DNA of 9,899 nt, taken from positions 1-9,899 of the forward strand of contig JACQOY010000175.1 in the NCBI GenBank assembly GCA_016207765.1. Reading direction: 5' to 3'. Of this stretch, positions 1-7,444 are shown piece by piece. The position numbers and the translations under genes are program-made. This DNA is from Deltaproteobacteria bacterium (GTDB lineage Bacteria > UBA10199 > SBBF01). The stretch's first letter is position 1. The number at the start of each line of letters is the position of its first letter. The notes beneath the pieces are model-generated. The model saw only the letters and a list, made by a program, of their open reading frames with translations, had not been told where the DNA came from and searched no databases.

Positions 1-1863
1 GAGCCAATCTTCCTTTTCATCAGGCCGGGGATGGTAGGATATTTCAGTAAAAAGTGGTGTGGACAATTTTTTTAGATAATCGGATATAATTTTGTCAGTG
101 TCGGCTTGCGGATTTTTTGCCTTTGCCATGGCGGCAAAAAGGAAGGCCTCTTGAAGGGAATCGACGAATATTCTGCCTTTCAGCAACCTTCGAAAATATC
201 GGAATCGATCGATCAAGACCGGTAGATCGGCCGTTAATTCACGGTAAATTTTTTCCATTTCGGGCAAATCGGCGGGGCTGAAATCGATCATTTCAGGGGC
301 GAAGGGGCTTTGAGGGGCCGATGGCGCCTCTTTTTCCTCCAAATTGATTCCGTCGATTGTCCGGTTGGCGCGAAGGGCCTCCAGCACAAGACGATATTTT
401 GATCCTCTGCCCCCGGTTACTTGCAGATTGAACGATCCCTTTCTTTTTCTCACCGCTGTCAGGTCAATATCGAAACAGTCCTTGATGCTCCGATGATCGG
501 CGGGATGGAAACCGATACGGCTCATGATATTGCGCTTTGGCGAACCGGTGAAAACAAGAGACCATGGCGTTTCCGGAAAAAGGACCCGGAAGAGGGGGTA
601 ATCCCGAAAAGGTTTTTTCCAGTCAAACATGTTCAGTCTGACCAAAAATTCCGGAAACCTCATAATAACGCCGGCATCCCATCCTCTCCTGTCTCTTGCG
701 AAATAAAGGTGACCCCTGTTCAAGGCTGTTTCAATGGCTTCGCGGGCAGTTCTGTCCCAGGTATCGGGAAATGCCCGGTAGGTTTCATTCCAGTCCAATG
801 TCTTGTTTTTGGCCAGGCTTTCAAGAACGGCGGAAATATTCAGGGAATCCGGTTTTCCCTCAACCAGATGGATATGACGATTCGGTTCATGGCTGCTCAT
901 CCCGAAGCGAACCTGAAAATATTGGGAAGAAGCAAGAGGGGCCCATTCTTCTTCTGTTGAATCATAAATTCTTATGCCGGCCACATCATCTGCCGCCAGT
1001 TTGGCGGTCAGGATGAAATCTTCCGTAAGCCCCAATGCGCGGGTGAATTCCGGCCAATCTATTGTTTGGAGTATTTTCAAAAAATCGTCGCGCCTGAAAG
1101 TAATTCGATCCAGCGGCTGATGGGATTCTATTCCCCTTAAGGCCCGCACGAGAGTTTCCCCTTGAATGCGGGGGAGAGGTTTTAAGCTCATCGTTGTGTC
1201 GGGTTCGATATCTTCATCCCCCATTTGGGTTGTCTCGTTATCCCATCCGGGCGCTGTTGCCGGAAGGGGATCACTCATTTCGGGATCGATCGCAAAAGAG
1301 TGGAACGACTCTGCTGTGGGGGCGATGATTTTTTCATCGACTGGGAGGGAAGGATCGCCCAAGGGCGCATCGGCCGGAGGGGCCTCGCACCGCCATTTTT
1401 TGGCATTCTCAAGATTTTTCATTTCTCCGTATTGCCGAATCAGGGAGACGTAAGCGGGGTAAGGTTCAATCCCTTCCTCGTAGCCGCGCCGGAAATGCAC
1501 ATTCCAGACAAGGTTAAAAAGCTCCGCCTGTCTTGTATTTCCCCCGGGAAAAATTTTTTCAAAATCATGGGCGGTATGGTCGGCGCCGCCGTGGGAAGGA
1601 TGGCGGAAGGCGTCCAGAATCAGGCAGGTTTTTCCCAGAAGGTCAAGGGCCGGACCTTTGCCTGCATGGAGACCGGCTTTCAACCGTTCCAGAAATTTTG
1701 AGCCGGTTAAAAGCTTTGCCTCCGGTGCCGGAGTTTCCATCGTCATGATGGCCCGGCCCACCACATCATCGGCCACGGCTGTGTAAAGAGGCCCGCCTGC
1801 CACGTCGGTCAGGGGGGCCTGTTCCAGGGGAGAGGAGAGAAGGGACGGGAGAAGTGCATCCAT
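1..1863 (-). CDS. Uncharacterised large protein, second gene of operon, 3' part missing
   Basis: An uninterrupted minus-strand reading frame begins at ATG 1863-1861 and stays open for 621 codons to the left edge, so the C-terminus is missing. It starts six bases after the stop of the 1,809-residue gene, and a GAGG at the end of that gene, nine bases before the ATG, can serve as ribosome binding site; translational coupling is likely. I do not recognise the family. Visible layout: an N-terminal mostly helical region (about 1-158, with a His-rich patch HPSHGGADH near 88-96), an acidic, Pro-rich probable linker (about 160-228), a second globular region (about 235-505, Trp-rich with motifs such as NRGHLYFARDRRGWDAG near 382-398), a short linker (508-525) and a further helical region (from about 526). 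No signal peptide or membrane segment is seen. Its modular, linker-joined build resembles its upstream neighbour, which suggests a shared role, but no function can be assigned. Confidence 0.85.
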   Translation of the reverse strand, partial: MDALLPSLLSSPLEQAPLTDVAGGPLYTAVADDVVGRAIMTMETPAPEAKLLTGSKFLERLKAGLHAGKGPALDLLGKTCLILDAFRHPSHGGADHTAHDFEKIFPGGNTRQAELFNLVWNVHFRRGYEEGIEPYPAYVSLIRQYGEMKNLENAKKWRCEAPPADAPLGDPSLPVDEKIIAPTAESFHSFAIDPEMSDPLPATAPGWDNETTQMGDEDIEPDTTMSLKPLPRIQGETLVRALRGIESHQPLDRITFRRDDFLKILQTIDWPEFTRALGLTEDFILTAKLAADDVAGIRIYDSTEEEWAPLASSQYFQVRFGMSSHEPNRHIHLVEGKPDSLNISAVLESLAKNKTLDWNETYRAFPDTWDRTAREAIETALNRGHLYFARDRRGWDAGVIMRFPEFLVRLNMFDWKKPFRDYPLFRVLFPETPWSLVFTGSPKRNIMSRIGFHPADHRSIKDCFDIDLTAVRKRKGSFNLQVTGGRGSKYRLVLEALRANRTIDGINLEEKEAPSAPQSPFAPEMIDFSPADLPEMEKIYRELTADLPVLIDRFRYFRRLLKGRIFVDSLQEAFLFAAMAKAKNPQADTDKIISDYLKKLSTPLFTEISYHPRPDEKEDWL

Positions 1864-1869
1864 TCAATC

Positions 1870-4800
1870 TTACCTCGCCAACACAAGGGTGGCGGCCGAG
1901 CGGGGGAGCATCATCACGCTGGGAGCCAGTTGCCCTGCAACCAGAGGATGGAAGGTTGCAAGTCCGGTCCGAAAAAGGGAGGGACTTCCGGATGGAGCTT
2001 CATCGGATGATTCGCCTTCGACAACCTCTATATCTTCTCCACTTTCGCCATCAATCTCTCCGTTTGATTCATCGGTTCGGACAGAAATCCCCGCACGCTC
2101 GGCAAAGATATCGCTTGCCGGGTCGAACCGATCAAACCGAACCAACGCCGGATTGGCCGAGAGAATATCCCCAAACGTCCTCGCGCTTCTTCCCATTATC
2201 GGATCCGCTTCCATGGAAGAATCAAGCTGGGCCACCGGGCCTTCCCCTCTTTGCACCGGCTTGGGAGAAGGTTTCTGATCAGGCTCGGTAAAAAGCTCTG
2301 GAAGGCTCAACGGTTTTTCCAAAAATGTGTTGATCGCCAGTCCCACAAAAAGGAGGGCATCTTCTGACTCTGCAGGGAGTAACAAATCGAGCTTTAAAAG
2401 AAGCCGGGCTTTCGCCACCCAAGAGGCATCAAGCCGCTTTTTACCGTCAACCGCATTCTCAATCTCCTGAAGAGAAAACTGAAGCTTTTCGATGGAAACA
2501 CTCTCTCCCAAAAGGGGTTGAATAGTGGGGGCCGCCGATTCTCTCCCCAGTATTTCCTGAACCCGAATGATATAACCATGAATAGTTTTTGCCGAGGCTG
2601 AGCGGATTTGATCGGGGTATTTTTTTAAGGCCGCGAGCATAAATTTATCCATTCCTGTGTAGTGCTCACGCAGATAAAGACTCTGTGATGCGGCTTTTTT
2701 GATCTCCCCCACCAGGGCGGATAAACGTTCCCACAAGGATGAGTCAAGGGGACTGAATTGTTCGGCCAACTCTTCAAGCCGATAGACCGCTCGAGAGAGT
2801 TCCGAGATGAGCGCTGATCCCTTCTTTAAAGCACTAGCTAAAGGGATAAACGTCCTTTGTAGTTGGTCAAGGTCTCCGATTATTTTCCTGAGGGGTTTAA
2901 GCCTGGATTCATCAGCCCCTTTTTTAACCCGGGCTCTGCAAATCTCGTTGAGGAGTAACAAGGCTCGCTCGATCAGAGCAGAAGCCCTTTGCGCAAGTTC
3001 TTTGAGGTCGGCGGGGTAGACCGATCCCCCTCTTGGTGGAACAGAGTTGGATGTTGCCGCAAAAATCCCCCTCCCGCCGCCGGCAACCCCCAACTGTTCG
3101 TGAATTCTCCGAAGGGCGGGGTTAGTCGCGAGAGGATCGCCTTCTGTTTCGTCAAGCCGCTCTTCCCACGGTTCTCCAAAACCTTGCGAGACAGCGGCCG
3201 TCGGCCCCCCTTCGGTGGGTGCCGTTGGTGTTTCAAACGGCGCAAAATTGGGTTTTCTCCTCTCCACCGCGGCAGAAAGCCCTTCGAGGGCGATGGGGTT
3301 TTCAAATACCTGACGGAGTTCCCTTAATATTTCGTCATTACCTCTTGGCAACACCAAACTAAGACGGGTTAAACGATTTGCCGCCTCGAGGGCAAAGCGA
3401 GGCCTCCCTTTGCTTTGGACCAAAAGTGCGTCATAACGGGCCTGAAGGTCGCCTGCCAGTGGAGAAGCTGAAATGAAATCACCGAAATTTATTTCCCTTC
3501 TTTCAATCAAAGCCTGGACAAGCTCTTTTTCAACAGCAAGTCTGTATCGTTCAGCTATATTTTGATATGGCCCCCAATACTTTGAGGCCCTGACTACTCT
3601 CCCCCCACTGAGGGAAGGAAATTCCCCGCTCTCGATCATTCTGTCCAAGTCGGCCCGGCTGACAAGATGGTCGGCAATTCCCATCTCAAAGGCCTGTCGG
3701 CCGGTGATTGGTTTTTGGGCGCTTGTCGTAAACTGAACAATGATGCCGGCAAGACGGCCAATCCGTTGAGCCAGTCTGGCCCCCCCTTTAAGGCCGGGGA
3801 CAATTCCCAAAAGGGTCTCCGGAAGGGCAAACTGCGCCTCATCGGTGGCAAGAATCTCCCCCACCGCCAGTGCCATTTCAAAACCGCCCCCCCAGGCGGC
3901 TCCATCGACAACTGCAATGGCCCTGATTCCCCCCGCTTTCAAAGCTGAAATCCGGTCGAAAAGTTCAAGCCCTTCTCGGGTAAAATCAAGAATGGGGTCT
4001 ATTTTTCCCTCCCTTAAATGATCGACAAAAAATCCAAGATCGGCCCCCGCCCCAAAATCGCCGCCAAGCCCTTCAAAGACCACTGTGCGGATATTTGAAG
4101 TTTCTTTCACTGCATCCAATTCATCCAATGCTTTTGCCAGGGCTTCCACTACTTCCTCATTTAACGCATTCCGCTTGGCGGGGCGTAGAATTTGAATCCG
4201 GGCGACGCCGGTATCGGGATTAAATTGAAGCCGGACGTTGGAATTTGCGGGCCCACTTATTCCGACAAGATAATCCCTAAGCTCACCCATCCTTTCATGC
4301 CTGTATTCAGTCGGGAGATCGTTTATCGCGCTTGCGGTGAGAAAGGTAAGCCCTCTTCCCCAAGCCAATCCGACGGTTGTTCCCAGCTCAATGTCTTTGA
4401 TCAATGGTTGAATCCTCTCGGGGTCACGATTTTGACCGAGAAGATCGGAGATGGCGAAGGCAACCCCTCCTGTAAGTGATTGGTGAATGGTTGAACGAGA
4501 AATTTCAAATGCAAGGTCCGACCGTATCGGACGAGCGTATTGGGATAAGGATTCTTTGAGTCGCTCAATCGCCTCGTCTTTCCCCTTGTCATCCACAGGA
4601 AGCGGCCAATCGGCTTTCAGCTCTTCCACCTGACTGACAAGCGAAGAAGCGGGGGCGTAAAAGGCTCCAAGCTCTGCTGTCAACGTTATGGCGGAGTGGA
4701 GGGCGATCGGAACGCCGGTGAAATTCATCAAGGCAAATGGACCCATCCCCACCCCAAAAAGGGCTTTCGCCTCACGATCAATCAGGACCATAAGGTCTTT

Positions 4801-7299
4801 AACAAACCGGTCCCTCTCCTCACCATCCGGTATTTCCAAGCTATCGGGAATAGAATCCAAAAGCGTTGCCGCCTCGTTGAGCCATGGAACAAAAAAGCGG
4901 TTGACGATAAACCCGGGACTGTCGGGGGCGGAAATAGCCACCTTTCCCAAACGACGGCTCAAGGTCAAAAGACGAAGCTTGGCCTCTTTGTTGACCGGAT
5001 CTTTGACATCGCCGGGGACAATCAATTCAAGAAGTCGATTGGAAAAAGGGGGATTAAAAAAATGGGCCCCCACAAGGCGCCCCTCGGCCCCACTGGCCTG
5101 CGCCAAATCACCGATTTTGAATGACGAGGTATTGCTGACAAAAAGGGTATCGGGATGGCTTGCTGTAACCAGATCGGCAAAGAGGGTCTCTTTTGCGGAA
5201 CGATTCTCAAAAATCGCCTCAATCACAAGCCCCGCATTGTCAACAACCTGACGGAGAGGGGTTGATGGGGAGAAGACAGAAAGCCGGCCCCTCATCTCGG
5301 CGGCCCGTTCAGGGGTGATTTTTCTCTTCTCAACCCCTTTTTCAATGAGGGCCTCAACCTTTGCCTTGGCTTTTTCAGCCGCTGAATCATACATCTCGTA
5401 GACTCTCACCTCGTAACCGGCAGAAATGGCGGCATAGGCAATCCCACTCCCCATATTTCCGCCGCCGACAACGACAACGATGTTGTCATCGACGCTTCGA
5501 CTCTTTCCAAGGAGAGGACGGGCAATGGCGGACAGCGGCGCCACACCTCTTGGGCCGGTAATCGTTTCCAACCCCTCTTGTGCCTCCTCAAGGGCGGCAA
5601 GAGTGCCGCTCGCCACGAATGAATCTCTTCTTGCAAGGAGATCATCAATAAGAGAACCAATACCTCCGGCCCTCTCCGCCGTGACAAGATGGCCTTCTAC
5701 AGCAGACTTAACCTCACGGAGTGTCCCGGTAAGGTTTGCATTTCCTCCCTCCCCCTGTGCCTTTAATTCATCTCCAAGGGCAAGGGCAAGAAAGCTTAAA
5801 TCAACGGATGGTGATGAGGCAGATGGTAATGACATATTTTCTCCTCCTGAAATTTGACTGGTTTCAACAAAAATCCCGGCACGGGCGGCGAAAGAGAGGC
5901 CTCTGTTCGAGGCGGGATCGCGGTCAATGCGCAGGGCGGGGTTGAAATTTGGATCGTGCAATATTCCTTCAAGCCGCTCTTCCCACGGTTCTCCAAAACC
6001 TTGCGAGACAGCGGCCGTTGGCCCCCCTTCGGTGGGGTTTGCGGGAATCGGTTCCCTGAAAAGTTCTTCAAGGCTCAAAGGCCTTTCCAATAATGAATTA
6101 ATGGTGAGGCCCATCCACAAGAGAAGCTTTTCCGATTCTTCGGGAAGCAACAGGGCCAGTTTCAGAAAAAGCCGTCCCCTTTTTTCCCAAAACGACTGAT
6201 GAAGTCTCTTATTCCCGGGAACCTTTTCGTAGACCGCGGCCAATGAAAACATCAATACCTGGGTGGAGAAACCCTTCCCATAAAGTACCTCAAGATAAGG
6301 GGTTACCGTTTTTTTCTCCAATATTGCTTTGACTTCAACAAGGTAACGGCCAACTCTTTGAAGCGGAACCGACCCGACCGCAAAATTCAGGCCGGTTATT
6401 TCTTCTTTGGCCTCTTGATCCATTCCTGCATAAGTATCACCCAGATTGACGGCGCTTGACGCGGTCTTTTTGATCTCCCCCACCAGCGCGGATAACCACC
6501 TTTTCTTTGCCGACAGGCTTTCAAAACGACTGAACTTTTCAACCGCTCCTTCAAGCCGGTATCCCGTTCGGGAGAGTTCCCCTGCAAGCTTTGATTCCAT
6601 CTCAAACCTGTCGGTCAGGGAGGAAAATTTCTCTTTCAGTTGAGACAAGCAATTGATGATTTCCTCGACATGACCGAGGGTACCCGCCTCACGCGCTCTC
6701 AAATAGTGGGAGCGAAGGTCTTCAATTGCCGGCAAGACTTGCTCGATCAGGGCAGAGGCCCTGCGGGCAAGCTGTCTCAGGTCGGCGGGGATGGCCGGTC
6801 TTTCTACGGTTGAAGCAGTTGAAGCCGGAAGAGCCGGCCTGCCTCTCGCAGAAAAATCTTGCATCGTCTTCCTCAAAGCCGGTCCAACGGGACGTCTTCC
6901 CCCTTCGAGTCCCAATCCTCTCCCTCCTTGCCGAGGATCGTCAAAAGTCATCATGGGGAGTTTTAAATCGCGCCCCCATCGACGGCTGGCGGCTTGGTCT
7001 GGAAACGGAGAAGGAGCCAGAAGGGGGGTCCTTCCCTCTTCGGGGGGAGGGACATATTTATCCTCAAAAAACCTGGCGGCTTTTGCAAGAAGGGCAATTT
7101 CAGCGTCTCGTGTTGCAGGATCGTCGCTGACATAACCCCGGAACGCCAGGAGATTGGCGACTATTTTTCTCGGACCCCATGATAGCGGTAGAGAGTACGG
7201 GTTTTTCGCCTGCCGGCGAGCGGCGAGGTCCTCAAGAAGTTGTTGGTCACCGGGAGAAAGGGTGTTGCGAAAGGCTATCCAAGGCGAAAAGTGTACCAC
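1870..7299 (-). CDS. Giant multidomain protein with FadN-type 3-hydroxyacyl-CoA dehydrogenase/enoyl-CoA hydratase core
   Basis: The 1,809-residue product has a fatty-acid beta-oxidation core. Dehydrogenase (about 600-1005): Rossmann loop GGGNMGSG (612-619) with acidic E635 at the end of strand 2, typical of NAD use; catalytic set S722/N723 (SNTSS), H746 (HFFNPP), E758, N800; two C-terminal helical repeats. Hydratase (about 1018-1352): FGAGADL (1082-1088) and GGGFE (1137-1141) oxyanion-hole segments; E1141 and E1161 are 20 apart, as in rat E144/E164; typical crotonase end VERRKPNF. The order matches FadN and archaeal fusions (about 790 residues), not FadB. The extra 1,000 residues are an unknown N-terminus (1-110), two diverged helical domains (171-417, 1429-1673), repeated linkers, an acidic stretch (1748-1765) and a mildly hydrophobic C-terminus. 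No signal peptide is seen, so probably cytoplasmic. The start is GTG with no close Shine-Dalgarno; an in-frame TAA lies just upstream. ATG at residue 146 (GAGGA five bases before) is an alternative. Confidence 0.93.
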   Translation of the reverse strand: MVHFSPWIAFRNTLSPGDQQLLEDLAARRQAKNPYSLPLSWGPRKIVANLLAFRGYVSDDPATRDAEIALLAKAARFFEDKYVPPPEEGRTPLLAPSPFPDQAASRRWGRDLKLPMMTFDDPRQGGRGLGLEGGRRPVGPALRKTMQDFSARGRPALPASTASTVERPAIPADLRQLARRASALIEQVLPAIEDLRSHYLRAREAGTLGHVEEIINCLSQLKEKFSSLTDRFEMESKLAGELSRTGYRLEGAVEKFSRFESLSAKKRWLSALVGEIKKTASSAVNLGDTYAGMDQEAKEEITGLNFAVGSVPLQRVGRYLVEVKAILEKKTVTPYLEVLYGKGFSTQVLMFSLAAVYEKVPGNKRLHQSFWEKRGRLFLKLALLLPEESEKLLLWMGLTINSLLERPLSLEELFREPIPANPTEGGPTAAVSQGFGEPWEERLEGILHDPNFNPALRIDRDPASNRGLSFAARAGIFVETSQISGGENMSLPSASSPSVDLSFLALALGDELKAQGEGGNANLTGTLREVKSAVEGHLVTAERAGGIGSLIDDLLARRDSFVASGTLAALEEAQEGLETITGPRGVAPLSAIARPLLGKSRSVDDNIVVVVGGGNMGSGIAYAAISAGYEVRVYEMYDSAAEKAKAKVEALIEKGVEKRKITPERAAEMRGRLSVFSPSTPLRQVVDNAGLVIEAIFENRSAKETLFADLVTASHPDTLFVSNTSSFKIGDLAQASGAEGRLVGAHFFNPPFSNRLLELIVPGDVKDPVNKEAKLRLLTLSRRLGKVAISAPDSPGFIVNRFFVPWLNEAATLLDSIPDSLEIPDGEERDRFVKDLMVLIDREAKALFGVGMGPFALMNFTGVPIALHSAITLTAELGAFYAPASSLVSQVEELKADWPLPVDDKGKDEAIERLKESLSQYARPIRSDLAFEISRSTIHQSLTGGVAFAISDLLGQNRDPERIQPLIKDIELGTTVGLAWGRGLTFLTASAINDLPTEYRHERMGELRDYLVGISGPANSNVRLQFNPDTGVARIQILRPAKRNALNEEVVEALAKALDELDAVKETSNIRTVVFEGLGGDFGAGADLGFFVDHLREGKIDPILDFTREGLELFDRISALKAGGIRAIAVVDGAAWGGGFEMALAVGEILATDEAQFALPETLLGIVPGLKGGARLAQRIGRLAGIIVQFTTSAQKPITGRQAFEMGIADHLVSRADLDRMIESGEFPSLSGGRVVRASKYWGPYQNIAERYRLAVEKELVQALIERREINFGDFISASPLAGDLQARYDALLVQSKGRPRFALEAANRLTRLSLVLPRGNDEILRELRQVFENPIALEGLSAAVERRKPNFAPFETPTAPTEGGPTAAVSQGFGEPWEERLDETEGDPLATNPALRRIHEQLGVAGGGRGIFAATSNSVPPRGGSVYPADLKELAQRASALIERALLLLNEICRARVKKGADESRLKPLRKIIGDLDQLQRTFIPLASALKKGSALISELSRAVYRLEELAEQFSPLDSSLWERLSALVGEIKKAASQSLYLREHYTGMDKFMLAALKKYPDQIRSASAKTIHGYIIRVQEILGRESAAPTIQPLLGESVSIEKLQFSLQEIENAVDGKKRLDASWVAKARLLLKLDLLLPAESEDALLFVGLAINTFLEKPLSLPELFTEPDQKPSPKPVQRGEGPVAQLDSSMEADPIMGRSARTFGDILSANPALVRFDRFDPASDIFAERAGISVRTDESNGEIDGESGEDIEVVEGESSDEAPSGSPSLFRTGLATFHPLVAGQLAPSVMMLPRSAATLVLAR
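2281..3015 (-). repeat. Helical domain copy B within the giant protein (residues 1429-1673)
   Basis: This segment encodes about 245 residues that align along their whole length with residues 171-417 of the same protein. Shared landmarks in the same order are PADL..LA.RASALIE, ELSR..YRLE, LSALVGEIKK, a Y.GMD motif, LLLP.ESE and EKPLSL/ERPLSL..LF.EP. Most of the alignment is clearly diverged, so this is an old internal duplication. One DNA block (2696-2724 against 6467-6495) still matches at 28 of 29 bases. The domain looks all-helical; I do not recognise its family. Confidence 0.85.
3152..3219 (-). repeat. 68-bp direct repeat, copy 2 (linker coding)
   Basis: This 68-base segment is identical to 5969-6036 except for one base (c in gccgtcgg here against t in gccgttgg). 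It encodes residues 1361-1382, beginning PTEGGPTAAVSQGFG, just after the hydratase domain. It is far more similar than the surrounding duplicated domains, which points to recent gene conversion or recent copying of the linker. Confidence 0.95.
5833..5848 (-). promoter_or_regulatory. Internal in-frame ribosome binding site and ATG (codon 489 of the giant gene)
   Basis: On the minus strand a perfect AGGAGG (5848-5843) sits seven bases before an in-frame ATG (5835-5833), codon 489. Translation from here would give a protein of about 1,321 residues that lacks the N-terminal region and helical domain A but keeps the whole dehydrogenase/hydratase core, helical domain B and the C-terminus. The Shine-Dalgarno is much better than anything near the GTG start at 7299. 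The codons also encode ordinary residues (SGGEN), so the match could be coincidental or a relic of a once separate gene. Confidence 0.55.
5969..6036 (-). repeat. 68-bp direct repeat, copy 1 (linker coding)
   Basis: This is the partner of 3152-3219, in the same orientation and reading frame, matching at 67 of 68 bases. It encodes residues 422-443, between helical domain A and the enzyme core. The 22 encoded residues are identical in both copies and end in GEPWEERL. Confidence 0.95.
6049..6789 (-). repeat. Helical domain copy A within the giant protein (residues 171-417)
   Basis: This is the N-terminal partner of the duplicated helical domain, about 247 residues, lying before the dehydrogenase core. 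It begins PADLRQLARRASALIE and ends LERPLSLEELFREP. It aligns end to end with residues 1429-1673, with only small length differences. The two copies bracket the enzyme core, so the duplication has a symmetric architecture. Function unknown; a scaffold, oligomerisation or partner-binding role is inference. Confidence 0.85.
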
Positions 7300-7320
7300 G
7301 ACAAAAAGTTATTTCTTCCC

Positions 7321-7345
7321 TGCTTTTGTGACCCCGACAAAAGCA
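7321..7345. repeat. Perfect 9-bp inverted repeat in the leader of the giant gene
   Basis: The arms TGCTTTTGT (7321-7329) and ACAAAAGCA (7337-7345) are exact reverse complements around a seven-base loop. The element lies between the predicted promoter and the GTG start, so it could form a leader hairpin or act as an operator. No T-run follows on either strand, so an intrinsic terminator is unlikely. Confidence 0.6.
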
Positions 7346-7388
7346 AAGAGGGAAACGAACCAAAAAATAGCTGGACTTGAAAGAGGAA

Positions 7389-7417
7389 TTTATGTACACA
7401 TTTTTTTGCCTTGTCAA
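7389..7417 (-). promoter_or_regulatory. Sigma-70-like promoter of the giant-gene operon
   Basis: Reading the minus strand, a perfect -35 TTGACA (7417-7412) is followed after 17 bases by CATAAA (7394-7389, four of six matches to TATAAT). The expected transcript start is near 7382, which gives a leader of about 80 bases before the GTG at 7299. This supports the upstream start choice for the giant gene. Confidence 0.55.
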
Positions 7418-7433
7418 GAATAAACACAACAAC

Positions 7434-7439
7434 AGGAGG
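7434..7439 (+). promoter_or_regulatory. Ribosome binding site of the candidate lipoprotein gene
   Basis: A perfect AGGAGG lies five bases before ATG 7445 and fixes that start. It contrasts with the weak or absent sites before the giant gene, the hemolysin III-like gene and the regulator. I see no convincing plus-strand promoter upstream; this gene shares the intergenic stretch 7300-7444 with the divergent operon. Confidence 0.85.
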
Positions 7440-7444
7440 ATTTT

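Noticed and set aside
4688..5251. Plus-strand open frame of 187 codons within the giant gene, and similar ones at 421-960, 1225-1701, 1854-2291 and 5480-5857
   Set aside because: They lie antisense to frames with clear domain content or continuous protein-like translation. Their products are Ser/Arg/Pro-rich with no recognisable motif, as expected of reverse-strand shadows.
3152..6036. Direct repeats considered as mobile-element ends or a CRISPR-type array
   Set aside because: There are only two copies, 2.8 kb apart, both in frame inside one coding sequence, encoding the same linker. There are no terminal inverted repeats, transposase or spacers.
7321..7345. Inverted repeat considered as an intrinsic terminator
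   Set aside because: The stem is AT-rich and no T-run follows on either strand; its place between a promoter and a start codon fits a leader or operator element better.
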